A stretch of 64,000 nt of DNA from Rodentibacter haemolyticus (GTDB lineage Bacteria > Pseudomonadota > Gammaproteobacteria > Enterobacterales > Pasteurellaceae). The stretch spans positions 2,232,001 through 2,296,000 of the forward strand of contig NZ_CP063056.1 of NCBI RefSeq assembly GCF_015356115.1, read 5' to 3'. The notes beneath the pieces were generated by a model. The model was not told the DNA's origin. It saw only the letters and a list, made by a program, of their open reading frames with translations, and did not search any database. Positions 53,498 through 62,637 of this stretch are shown piece by piece (the stretch's first letter is position 1; every line of letters starts with the position of its first letter). A program made the translations under genes and the position numbers.

Positions 53498-54452
53498 ACC
53501 AACCTTTCTTATTAAACGGATCGAGAGTAAACATTATCATCTTCGCTAGTACGTCAATAGTAATAACACAAATTCCCAGCACGATCACTCCTGCAGAAAT
53601 ACTGTTGTAATCTTGGTTGGCGACCGCATCAATGAGCCAACGACCTATTCCCGGCCAACCCAACAGGGTTTCAACCAACATACATTGGGTGATTACCAAA
53701 GTAAAGACACGGGTAATATGTGGTATGAGTAATGGAAAGGTATTGCGGAAAACATACCGTCGTAAAACTTTCCATTTTGACCAACCTCGTGTAATGGCAA
53801 CTTTCGTATAATTTTGTTGTAGGATATATTCGGCACGTTGTTGAATTATGCGGATAATTTCCATTGTCGGCAGAATACATAAAATGAGCGTAGGTAAGGC
53901 TAAATGTTGTAATACGCTTTGTACGATTTTAGTACGGTAAGGAACATCAACAAACCACACATCAATCACCGGAAAACCGGTAATCGGCTTAATTTCATAG
54001 AGTAAATTGTACTGACCCGTTGCGGAAATTTCCCAACCGTAAATGGCTGCCATATAAAGCAAAATAGGGGCAAGCCAGAAAATGGGAATTGACAAACCGA
54101 TATAAGAGAGAGTTTGTAAACTTTTAGAAAAAACACCCCGATTATTGACCGCACTTAGAATGCCCAAAGGAACACTTAAAATAAATGCGAGTAAAAGTGC
54201 GGTGAAACAAAGTTCCAAAGTGGGCGGTAGCACGGTAAAAATGAGCGATTTTAGCGATTGTCCGCCATTGTAGGTAATCCCTAAATCGCTCTGTAACAAA
54301 TTATTAAGGTAGTGAAGATAACCACTGTAAATATTGTTTGTAATAAGCACCGAATTTAGCGGATCACGCATTAAAATGCCGAAACTGACCAGCGTTAAAA
54401 TAAACAATAACAAGGCCACCCAAAGGAGATGACGTAATGCCGACCACAACAT
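53487..54452 (-). CDS. sapB: Peptide transport permease SapB
   Basis: 321 residues, BPD-type permease. The permease EAA-like loop (ITRGWSKWKVLRRYVFRNTFPLLIP) and the GWPGIGRWLIDAV segment are typical. It overlaps sapA by one base. Confidence 0.94.
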   Translation of the reverse strand: MLWSALRHLLWVALLLFILTLVSFGILMRDPLNSVLITNNIYSGYLHYLNNLLQSDLGITYNGGQSLKSLIFTVLPPTLELCFTALLLAFILSVPLGILSAVNNRGVFSKSLQTLSYIGLSIPIFWLAPILLYMAAIYGWEISATGQYNLLYEIKPITGFPVIDVWFVDVPYRTKIVQSVLQHLALPTLILCILPTMEIIRIIQQRAEYILQQNYTKVAITRGWSKWKVLRRYVFRNTFPLLIPHITRVFTLVITQCMLVETLLGWPGIGRWLIDAVANQDYNSISAGVIVLGICVITIDVLAKMIMFTLDPFNKKGWYAR

Positions 54453-56155
54453 TATTTTTTCTCCTTAGTAAAATAGAGTGTTGAAAAATTCATACTACCG
54501 AAAGGGCTGGTTTGCACGCCTTTTACTTTGCTATTGGCAACTAAAAAGCGTTTTGCATTGGCAATCGGAATAATCGGTAATTCTTTTAACACGAGCTCTT
54601 GTGCGCTATTGTAATTTTTTGCCCGTTCACGTAAAACGGTCGTGGCGAGGGCATTGTCCATCAGTTCGTTAAACTCGGGATTGCACCAGTTGGATAAATT
54701 TGTTACTTCATTTTGGGTATCACAGCTTAAAATCGGACGCATAAAACCATCGGGATCTAAATTTCCGGCAAGCCAACCGGTTAAAATCATATCGTAATCT
54801 TCCGTTTTCTTATCAAGTTGTTCCAACAAAAACGTGCGTGTAACCGACCGCACTTTTACTTCCACTCCGGCTTGCGCCAAATCCCATTTGATTAATTCCG
54901 CCATTTTGAGCGGAGAAGGATTGTACATTTGTTCTTCGTTCAGCACCCACATATTCAGTCGCAAATTTTTATCTTGCAGAAATTTTTTCGCCTGTTTCGG
55001 TGAGTAATCAAATTCAAATTCCGGCGTATTGATATTCGATGCCCAAGAAATGTTAGGAATAATGTTATTCGCTACGGTTGCCGTATTATGGTAAATATTC
55101 CGAACAATACGCGCTCGGTTAATGCCTTGAGAAATTGCGTGGCGAATTTGTTCATTTTGCATCAAAGGCTTATTAAAATTAAAAGCGAGGTAAGACAAAT
55201 TCATCCCTTCGACCGATTGCAGATAATAGCGGGCATCTTTATCCTGTAAAAGCCCTAGCTGGCTCACTTCCGGATAGGCGGCGATTTGGCATTCATTATT
55301 AAAGAATTTAATGAGCCGAGCCGTACGAACGGTGGAAAGATCGACCAAAATATGTTTGATTTTAGCTTCTTTGTTCCAATATTTGTCGTTGCGTAATAAT
55401 CGCACGTATTGGTTATACACATAATCTTGTACTTGATAAGGCCCGGTGCCGACTGGGTGAGTATCTAACTGAGCCAAATTATCGTCCGCACTTAATTGAT
55501 AGGCATATTCTTGCGAAAAAATAATGGCATATTGGCTGGCAAGATGAGATAAAATTGATGAATCCGGCTCAAACAATACGATTTTAACCTGGTGAGGATT
55601 GACAACCGTCACAGACTTAATTTTTCGGTTTAATTTAATGCTATCAAAATAAGGAAAGCGTACTTTTTTAGCCTGTTCGTGAAATACGCGATATTGCGGG
55701 TTTTTATCGTATGTCGAATTATCTTGGTTAAAAAAAGTAGGGAGATAAGTATCGTGTCCAAGTACGCGATTGAGCGAAAATACCACATCTTCCGCATTAA
55801 AATCACGGGTTGGTGTAAACCAAGGAGTGTGGTGGAATTTCACACCTTTGCGTAAATAAATCGAAATTTCTTTTCCATCGGGCGAAATAGAATAAGATTG
55901 CGCTAAAGATGGTGCTACGGTGGCGCTATGATTTTTAATTTCAAACAGTTTATTGTAAATTTGTTCCGTTATCACATTCATACTTGTACCGGCATCAGCC
56001 GTTTGCGGATTAAAAGAAAATCCTGAGGCATTGGTACAATAAATTAAACCGTTTTCCGTTAAACTTTCCGGCACGCGTGGGGCGGCTTGAACTTGTATGA
56101 ACAAGCCCCAATTTATTAAAAGAAAACAGAAAAATAGTAAGTTTCGGCGTAACAT
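54452..56155 (-). CDS. sapA: Peptide-binding periplasmic protein SapA
   Basis: 567-residue family 5 solute-binding protein with a signal peptide (MLRRNLLFFCFLLINWGLF to VQAA) and the fold's FNPQTADAGTSMNVITEQIYNKL start. In non-typeable H. influenzae SapA binds antimicrobial peptides and haem for import by SapBCDF. First gene of the operon; only 12 bp lie between its start and the furthest upstream start of divergent ycjX, so promoters must overlap the ends of one of the frames. Confidence 0.95.
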   Translation of the reverse strand: MLRRNLLFFCFLLINWGLFIQVQAAPRVPESLTENGLIYCTNASGFSFNPQTADAGTSMNVITEQIYNKLFEIKNHSATVAPSLAQSYSISPDGKEISIYLRKGVKFHHTPWFTPTRDFNAEDVVFSLNRVLGHDTYLPTFFNQDNSTYDKNPQYRVFHEQAKKVRFPYFDSIKLNRKIKSVTVVNPHQVKIVLFEPDSSILSHLASQYAIIFSQEYAYQLSADDNLAQLDTHPVGTGPYQVQDYVYNQYVRLLRNDKYWNKEAKIKHILVDLSTVRTARLIKFFNNECQIAAYPEVSQLGLLQDKDARYYLQSVEGMNLSYLAFNFNKPLMQNEQIRHAISQGINRARIVRNIYHNTATVANNIIPNISWASNINTPEFEFDYSPKQAKKFLQDKNLRLNMWVLNEEQMYNPSPLKMAELIKWDLAQAGVEVKVRSVTRTFLLEQLDKKTEDYDMILTGWLAGNLDPDGFMRPILSCDTQNEVTNLSNWCNPEFNELMDNALATTVLRERAKNYNSAQELVLKELPIIPIANAKRFLVANSKVKGVQTSPFGSMNFSTLYFTKEKK

Positions 56156-56269
56156 AATGAATGCGTTATGGTAAATTATGCCACAAATTGTAAGGTATAT
56201 TGCCGAAAATGGCTAGACGTTGCTTTTATGAAACCTCGTGCCATTCAACATGAGTTATCCAAGACCCTA

Positions 56270-57724
56270 ATGTTTAGTTCCATTCAAAAAGAAATCAATC
56301 AAATAATCAACCGCGGATTTGACCGCTCTTTGCGTCTTGCGGTTACCGGTTTAAGCCGTAGCGGTAAAACAGCTTTTATTACGAGCTTAATCAATCAACT
56401 TTTATCAATTAATCAGACCGCAAAAAATCATTTGCCGTTATTTGAAGCGGCTCGAAATGGGGCGATTATTGCGGTAAAACGTGTTCCACAACAGGATTTG
56501 AGTGTGCCGCGTTTTGATTATGAGGAAAATTTGAACGCACTTTCTCAACAACCTCCGCAATGGTGTCAATCAACCCGTGGCGTGAGTGAAACGCGTTTAG
56601 CCATTCGTTTTCAACGGCAATCGGGTTTGTTTCGTCATCTGAAAGAACGGGGTACGCTTTATTTGGATATTTTTGATTATCCGGGTGAATGGTTGTTGGA
56701 TCTACCTTTACTGCATCTGGATTTTCAACAATGGTCAACCGAACAAGCTCAGATTACTCAGGGCATTCGCGGTGAACTGGCGAAGCCTTGGCTTGATGAG
56801 ATGAAAAAATTGGATTTAAGTGCGGATGTTAATGAAGAAATTTTGGCAAAAATAGCAAAACGCTATACGGATTATCTTCAACAATGCAAAATGCAGGGAA
56901 TGCAATTTATTCAACCGGGACGATTTGTGTTACCGGGGGAATTAGAAGGGGCCCCTGCATTACAGTTTTTCCCTTTACTGCATTTAAGGCTAGAGCAATG
57001 GAAAAGGCTCAAAAAAGAGGCTAAATCAAACAGTTATTTTGCAGTGTTGAATAAAAGGTATGATTACTATCGCAATAAAATCATAAAAGGTTTTTATGAA
57101 CATTATTTCTCTACCTTTGATCGCCAAGTGATTCTGGCGGATTGTTTAACCCCGCTGAATCATAGCCGACAAGCCTTTCTGGATATGCAAGCCGGATTGA
57201 ATCGGTTGTTCAAAAATTTTCATTATGGTAACCGAAATTTTCTGTACCGTTTATTTTCCCCACGTATTGATAAATTAATGTTTATTGCAACGAAAGCGGA
57301 TCACATCACCAGCGATCAAATGCCGAATTTGGTAAGCCTTATGCGCCAATTAGTGCAGGAAGGTGGTCGTCACGCAGAATTTACCGGTATCGATACGGAA
57401 TATACTGCGATTGCTGCCATCCGTGCGACAAAACAAGTGGTGGTAAATAAAGACGACAAGCAGATTAAAGCGATTCAAGGAATACGCTCTAAAGATAAGC
57501 GATTGATTACCCTCTATCCGGGCAGTGTTCCAAGCAAATTACCCGATCAAGAATTTTGGCAAAAACAACCGCACTTTGAAGGGGAAAATTCACACGACAA
57601 TCCGCATAATATGCCGTTCGATTTTGATTATTTTGAACCGCCGCACCTTGAGGCGGGGGAGGCAATCCCCCATTTGCGAATGGATGCCGTGCTGCAATTC
57701 TTGCTAGGGGATCGTTTTGAATAA
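56270..57724 (+). CDS. ycjX: YcjX-family (DUF463) P-loop protein
   Basis: 484 residues from ATG 56270 (MFSSIQKEINQIINRGFDRSLRLAV), the start that best matches E. coli YcjX. The frame is open back to 56168 with another ATG at 56228; none has a strong ribosome site, and a later start leaves room for a promoter. P-loop GLSRSGKT comes about 20 residues in, then DIFDYPGEWLLDLP. A GTPase-like protein of the psp neighbourhood in enterobacteria; function unsettled. It is followed by ycjF after an intervening antisense gene. Confidence 0.88.
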   Translation: MFSSIQKEINQIINRGFDRSLRLAVTGLSRSGKTAFITSLINQLLSINQTAKNHLPLFEAARNGAIIAVKRVPQQDLSVPRFDYEENLNALSQQPPQWCQSTRGVSETRLAIRFQRQSGLFRHLKERGTLYLDIFDYPGEWLLDLPLLHLDFQQWSTEQAQITQGIRGELAKPWLDEMKKLDLSADVNEEILAKIAKRYTDYLQQCKMQGMQFIQPGRFVLPGELEGAPALQFFPLLHLRLEQWKRLKKEAKSNSYFAVLNKRYDYYRNKIIKGFYEHYFSTFDRQVILADCLTPLNHSRQAFLDMQAGLNRLFKNFHYGNRNFLYRLFSPRIDKLMFIATKADHITSDQMPNLVSLMRQLVQEGGRHAEFTGIDTEYTAIAAIRATKQVVVNKDDKQIKAIQGIRSKDKRLITLYPGSVPSKLPDQEFWQKQPHFEGENSHDNPHNMPFDFDYFEPPHLEAGEAIPHLRMDAVLQFLLGDRFE

Positions 57725-57735
57725 GGCTGGAATAC

Positions 57736-58635
57736 CTAGCTGAGATGTTTTTTAATATCGAGTGTTAATTGATCCAACATCTCATAACGTTTGCGATACA
57801 TTGAACGTTTTTTACTGGCGATTTCTTCTAACGGCTTACGTTCAATCTCAAGCGGTAACAGCCAATAAGGATTTTGATAAACCGCTTGGTTTTCTTGCCA
57901 AAATTCATCGTAATTAAATAAAATTTTACTGCGTGCAGAAAGTCGATATTTACCTTGAAATTTGTGCGGAATACCCAATAGATCGCATTGTAGGTTTTTG
58001 GCTAATTCACGGAATACGTTCATTAGCATAAACATTGGGCGAACGCCGTGTAGATCTTTCGTTGCCTGTTTGACCAATTCCTGCGTGTTACCGTGGCGAG
58101 GGCCTTGAACAGAAGCAATTAATAATTTGTTCGGTGATAAAAAAGTGAATGAAGCGTCATAAATACGTTCATTATTTTTATTGCGAATATTGACGGCAAA
58201 ATATCCTTCAAAAGGATCAATAAAATTCAAACTTAAATTAAGTGAAAGATCATCACTTAATTGACTTAATAAAATGGATTGCTCACTAAGTAAACGGGAA
58301 CAAAACGTTAAACCTAATTTTTCTTCGGCGATAGTTAAATTTTGGCTAATCGCATCAAATCGTTGAGCGGCTGAAAAACGTTTATCGCAATAAGTGGTTA
58401 AAAGCGGGTTAAAACGATAATAATCTTGTGTGAAGAGTGGCTGCCACTGCGTCTTTTCATTTAAAAATGCGATGAGCTGCCCGCATTGTTTTTTATGAAT
58501 GAACGTATAAGCATAATAGCGAAGTTTTTCCCGCAGTTGTTTTGCAAACGGACGATCCTTTGAATAAGGATACATTTGCACATAAGTTGGAAAAGAAATT
58601 TTAGTTGGCCTAATTGGCTGAGTCGGCTTAGTCAT
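57736..58635 (-). CDS. VirK/YbjX-family (DUF535) protein
   Basis: 299 residues with DUF535 hallmarks such as EGYFAVNIRN, SVQGPRHGNTQELVKQATKDLHGVRPMFMLMNVFRELA and DEFWQE. No signal peptide or membrane segment. VirK homologues are linked to virulence and resistance to antimicrobial peptides, which fits the nearby sap operon, but mechanism is unknown. It is inserted on the opposite strand between ycjX and ycjF. Confidence 0.87.
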   Translation of the reverse strand: MTKPTQPIRPTKISFPTYVQMYPYSKDRPFAKQLREKLRYYAYTFIHKKQCGQLIAFLNEKTQWQPLFTQDYYRFNPLLTTYCDKRFSAAQRFDAISQNLTIAEEKLGLTFCSRLLSEQSILLSQLSDDLSLNLSLNFIDPFEGYFAVNIRNKNNERIYDASFTFLSPNKLLIASVQGPRHGNTQELVKQATKDLHGVRPMFMLMNVFRELAKNLQCDLLGIPHKFQGKYRLSARSKILFNYDEFWQENQAVYQNPYWLLPLEIERKPLEEIASKKRSMYRKRYEMLDQLTLDIKKHLS

Positions 58636-58704
58636 TTTGATATTAAGTTAGTAGAATGTCAGCAAAAGCGATGACATAAAATTAGAAACAGGGCGTATTT
58701 TATA

Positions 58705-59766
58705 ATGGAAAAGCAAATTTTCAACCAATATGATGAATCCAAAGCAGAAACTTTTCAGCCAAAACAAGAATTTATTGATGTAGAAACCATACCTGATGAA
58801 CCTTTAGAAGGGGAGTTACTGGATGAACGTTTTGAACAAGTGATGAAACCGAAATCAACGGGTTGGAAAACAACGTTAAAATTGACCGCACTTTTGTTTG
58901 GAGCGGCAACTGTGGCACAGTCGATTCAATGGATTTGGAATAGCTATCAAAATCAGCAATGGATTTACTTGGCATTTTCCCTTGTAAGTCTAATAGTTAT
59001 CCTATTCGGTATAAAAGAAATCGTATTTGAATGGCGGCGTTTGGTTCATTTAAAAAAACGCGAGCAACTACAACAAGAAAGTCGTTTACTTTGGAGGCAA
59101 AGTGCGGTCAAAAATCACGATGTTTTTGAACATCAAGACGGCGAACAAGGTCAAAAATTTTGCTTGGAGATGGCGAAAAGTCTGCGTTTGGACGAACAAT
59201 CCCCAATCCTTGTTCAATGGCAAAATCAACTAAATGAAACCTATTCGGCACAAGAAGTCGCACGGCTTTTTAGCTATCACGTATTAAAACCTCTTGATGC
59301 GAAAGCGAAAAAATTAATTGGCAAAATTGCGGCGGAATCTGCCGTGGTGGTGGCGATAAGCCCTCTTTCTGTGGTGGATATGTTTTTTGTAGCGTGGCGA
59401 AATATTCGATTAATTAATAAAATTGCGGAAATTTACGGCATCGAATTAGGCTATTTTACACGTATTCGTTTATTGCGAATGGTATTAGTGAACATTGCTT
59501 TCGCCGGTGTAACGGAAATCGTGCAGGATATGAGTATGGACTGGCTTTCACAGGACATTACCGCAAAATTTTCCGCACGTATTGCCCAAGGTATCGGTGT
59601 AGGCTTACTCACGGCTCGTTTAGGCGTAAAAGCGATGGAATTTTGCCGCCCGCTCGCATTTCAACCTTCTGAAAAACCAAAACTTTCCCATCTCCAAAAA
59701 GAACTTTTGACGACGATTAAGGATGTGGTATTGAATAAGAAAATGAAAGAGAAGGCGTTGGGGTAA
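58705..59766 (+). CDS. ycjF: YcjF-family (UPF0283) membrane protein
   Basis: 353 residues with two membrane helices (about 55-75 and 85-103) after an acidic N-terminus, and a C-terminal DUF697-like region (AESAVVVAISPLSVVDMFFVAWRNIRLINKIAEIYGIELG). In enterobacteria ycjX and ycjF are adjacent; here one convergent gene separates them. Confidence 0.9.
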   Translation: MEKQIFNQYDESKAETFQPKQEFIDVETIPDEPLEGELLDERFEQVMKPKSTGWKTTLKLTALLFGAATVAQSIQWIWNSYQNQQWIYLAFSLVSLIVILFGIKEIVFEWRRLVHLKKREQLQQESRLLWRQSAVKNHDVFEHQDGEQGQKFCLEMAKSLRLDEQSPILVQWQNQLNETYSAQEVARLFSYHVLKPLDAKAKKLIGKIAAESAVVVAISPLSVVDMFFVAWRNIRLINKIAEIYGIELGYFTRIRLLRMVLVNIAFAGVTEIVQDMSMDWLSQDITAKFSARIAQGIGVGLLTARLGVKAMEFCRPLAFQPSEKPKLSHLQKELLTTIKDVVLNKKMKEKALG

Positions 59767-59903
59767 AGTAAGCTAACGCCCAAATATTTAATAATAAGTA
59801 GATGGTTTCTAAAAATTTTTGGATTAATCACCAGTTTATGGAGACTTATAATTATAAAGCCTTCTGAGAATTAAGACATTCATTATAATAATGGAGTATA
59901 TAA

Positions 59904-60044
59904 ATGAGATTTACGATTAGTTTATTTGCTTTTTTATTTTTTTCTAAGATTGTTTATCCTAATCTGCCATTTTCAATAAATGAATATTTATTTGATTTAT
60001 TTATCTTTTTATTTTTAATGGGATGTTATTACGTTTTTGGAACT
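59904..60044 (+). CDS. Possible small membrane protein (46 aa)
   Basis: ATG 59904 with GGAG 7 nt upstream. The product MRFTISLFAFLFFSKIVYPN... is strongly hydrophobic with two short membrane-like stretches. No homologue recognised. Such AT-rich frames arise by chance, so only the ribosome site argues for it. Confidence 0.3.
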
Positions 60045-60109
60045 AAAAATCGTGAATAGTCTATCCTGTTGATAGATACGGAGAAATCAGTAGAGGTTAA
60101 TAATTAAAT

Positions 60110-60192
60110 GGTGGGTTACGCAAAGCTAACGTACCCTACCAAAATTAAAGATTGGATATAAATTTCTCTTTGGTCAATTGCTATATAATACA
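60110..60192. repeat. Partial MITE-like element (copy 3)
   Basis: GGTGGGTTACGCAAAGCTAACG...ACCCTACC, then AAATTTCTCTTTGGTCAATTGCTATATAATAC: the right half of the family with a deteriorated end. Confidence 0.65.
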
Positions 60193-60226
60193 AAATAGCA
60201 ATGCTTTAATATGATCGCATTTTTAC

Positions 60227-60362
60227 GGTATTATGTATCAGTTGCACAAAGCGCTTTGATATTTCTTGGGGTAGGGTGGGCAACTAGTTGCCCACCATTG
60301 AAATATCGTAAATTAGAAAGGTGGGCAAAAATTTGCCCACCCTACGGGGTCTACGTAATAAT
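60227..60362. mobile_element. MITE-like element (copy 4)
   Basis: Left end GTATTATGTATCAGTTGCACAAAG as in copies 1 and 2; core GTAGGGTGGGCAACTAGTTGCCCACC...GGTGGGCA...TTTGCCCACCCTAC as in copy 5; right end TACGTAATAAT. The flanks GCATTTTTAC and GCAAATTTAC agree in 8 of 10 positions. No ORF of substance. Confidence 0.72.
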
Positions 60363-60471
60363 GCAAATTTACTCATTTTGGCGGGGGATGATAAAAAATC
60401 GGCTTTATCTATAAAAAATCCCAATTCTGCCTACACAAAATTGGGATTTTTATCGTTCTAATGAGGTGAGA

Positions 60472-62490
60472 TTACCACTTATAGCTTAAATTTGCACTGA
60501 AGCGGCGTCCTTCTCCGTAGTAGCAGGTGCTGTAAAAACAGCTTGCGACATATTTTTTATCCGTTAGGTTTGATACGTTTGCTTGTAATTCCCAGTTGGT
60601 GTTGAGGCGGTATTTCAACATAATATCAGCCAAGGTTTTTGCAGGGGCTTTAATATTATCAGCAGTACCGTTCGATGAAGTACCGATGTAACGGATAGCT
60701 GCACCTGCAATTAAATTATCAAGGAATTGATAGGTGACTTGAGCCGAAGCAGTATGACGAGGAATCAATGCCGGGCGGATAACATTGCCGGTTTCTCGAA
60801 TATCTTTTACGCGATTAAAGGTATAGCCCAATACGATTGCGGTTTTTTCTGCTACGTTAAAATTAGCGGCAACTTCAACACCTTTGCTTCTTAATTCTTT
60901 CGTTTGGAAAGCATTACCTGTAGCACTTGGCGTGAAAGCGTTATCTTGTTTTAAATCAAAATAGGCAATGGAGAAAGTTCCATCAATAAAGCTTGGTAAA
61001 TATTTGATACCGGCTTCATATTGTCTACCTTCTGTCGGTTTGTATTGTGCGGTTTCCGGTACGAAAGATTCCGAATAGCTGAAATAAGGAGCAAGCCCAT
61101 TTTCTGCGACATACATTACACCGCCGGAGTAAGAGGTGTGATTAATTTTATAACTTTTCTCTCCTTCTTCACCTTTGGCACGGTCATTACGTACTCCTGC
61201 GGATAAATGCCAGTTACCGATTTTGACTTGATCTTGCAAGTAGAAACCTAATTGACGTTGAGTAACATCATAATTAGGACGGGCATTATTCGGTACTTGA
61301 ATGCCATTATAAACAGGCGATACACTATTGAGTGTATAAAGAGGTGTATAAGTTGCCGGTACGGAGTACGGCATATAGTAGCTATTGTATGCACCTTTTG
61401 CCGTTAAATACTGATAATCAACCCCTAAGGTTAAACTGTTCTCATAATTATCACCTTTCCAGTTTTTAGTAAGTCGGTTATCAAGAGAATGGCTTCGGGT
61501 AATGACATCGTTAAATACCGCACCTTGTCCGATGATTGGGAAAACCGTTACACCATTTGAAAAAGCGGATTGCTGTTTCACATCTTGCATATTGAATTTG
61601 TAGTTTTGTGAAAAGGTTAAGCTGTCATCAAATTTGTGGGTAAATTCATAGCCGAGTGAATATTGTTTACGGTTTAAGGTGTCCGTTGTCGGATCGCCTA
61701 AGTTTGTTCGGCGGTCGATTTTCCCTAAATTGGTATAAAGCGTTCCCTGCATTGGGAAGAAACCTGTGGTTGGTACGCCCACATCTTTTTGCAGGCTAGC
61801 CAATAGGGTGAGGGAAGTGCGGTTAGAAATATCCCAAGTTAAACTTGGTGCGAAATAATAACTTTCCAACCAAGTACCACGTAATTCTCCTTGTTTTTTG
61901 TGGTAATCGGCAACAAGGCGATAACGTACGCTTTCCGCCGCTTTGTCGCTAATATCCGCACTGATGCCGCGTTCGTGTCGATTGCCTAATTTGAGATTCA
62001 CTTCTCCTTTAGGTTCTGCTGTCGGACGTTTGGTGATTAAATTGATTAAACCGCCGCTTTGTGCAGAGCCGTAAGTCAATGAATCGGCACCTTTTACCAC
62101 TTCGACCGCTTCTACACCATACATATTCGGCGACCAATGGCTGTAACCGGTGTTATAAACGGCGGAACCGTCAATGGTTAAACGGGAGTCCATTCCGCGT
62201 ACTTTTACCCAGTCATTGGTATCCAGATCCGCACCGTAAACCTGTGCCAGCGTACCTGTTTCATAACGAAGGCTTGCATCAAGCTGATTTAATTCCCAGT
62301 TTTTTAGGGTTTCATCATTTATCACAGCGATAGAACGTGGCGCCATATAATCCACTTTACCGGCTTTGGCAACGGAGCCGACAACGTTGATTTCATCCAG
62401 TTCTTCCACATTCTTAGTTTCCGCTTGGGCAGAATTAACGGCAAAAATGACCGCACTTGCCAGCGCACTATATACAAAGTTTTTTTTCAT
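60472..62490 (-). CDS. fhuA: TonB-dependent hydroxamate siderophore receptor (FhuA-like)
   Basis: 672-residue outer-membrane barrel. Signal peptide ends SAQA; DEINVVG is the TonB box; then the plug domain (APRSIAVIN, VRGMDSRLTIDG, GADSLTYGSAQSGGLINLITKRP), and the barrel ending SANLSYKW with a terminal aromatic residue. The Cys pair in YVASCFYSTCYYGEGRR before the last strands is typical of FhuA/FoxA-like receptors. Downstream of fhuB on the same strand, it completes an fhuCDBA order known in Actinobacillus. Ligand (ferrichrome or another hydroxamate) is inferred. Confidence 0.88.
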   Translation of the reverse strand: MKKNFVYSALASAVIFAVNSAQAETKNVEELDEINVVGSVAKAGKVDYMAPRSIAVINDETLKNWELNQLDASLRYETGTLAQVYGADLDTNDWVKVRGMDSRLTIDGSAVYNTGYSHWSPNMYGVEAVEVVKGADSLTYGSAQSGGLINLITKRPTAEPKGEVNLKLGNRHERGISADISDKAAESVRYRLVADYHKKQGELRGTWLESYYFAPSLTWDISNRTSLTLLASLQKDVGVPTTGFFPMQGTLYTNLGKIDRRTNLGDPTTDTLNRKQYSLGYEFTHKFDDSLTFSQNYKFNMQDVKQQSAFSNGVTVFPIIGQGAVFNDVITRSHSLDNRLTKNWKGDNYENSLTLGVDYQYLTAKGAYNSYYMPYSVPATYTPLYTLNSVSPVYNGIQVPNNARPNYDVTQRQLGFYLQDQVKIGNWHLSAGVRNDRAKGEEGEKSYKINHTSYSGGVMYVAENGLAPYFSYSESFVPETAQYKPTEGRQYEAGIKYLPSFIDGTFSIAYFDLKQDNAFTPSATGNAFQTKELRSKGVEVAANFNVAEKTAIVLGYTFNRVKDIRETGNVIRPALIPRHTASAQVTYQFLDNLIAGAAIRYIGTSSNGTADNIKAPAKTLADIMLKYRLNTNWELQANVSNLTDKKYVASCFYSTCYYGEGRRFSANLSYKW

Positions 62491-62531
62491 GTTTCATTCC
62501 TATATCGAGGTTGAGGTAAATAAATTCGTTG

Positions 62532-62637
62532 TAGTGAATTAAATTGAGACATGGATATAAAGCTGCAAGCCGAAGGCAGTACAAATAGTACGGCGAGGTG
62601 CAGCAATGCAGTAGACGTTTTTCAATTTAATTCACTA
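62532..62637. mobile_element. Small inverted-repeat element resembling Neisseria Correia repeats
   Basis: TAGTGAATTAAATTGA at the left and TCAATTTAATTCACTA at the right are perfect 16-bp inverted ends of a 106-bp element bordered by TA. Inside is CAGTACAAATAGTACGG, which I recall as part of the Correia element of Neisseria. It lies between fhuB and fhuA and supplies the fhuB stop codon. Confidence 0.75.

Noticed and set aside
60211..60414. 67-codon frame across the palindromic repeat
   Set aside because: It is read through the inverted repeats of a mobile element and has no ribosome site.
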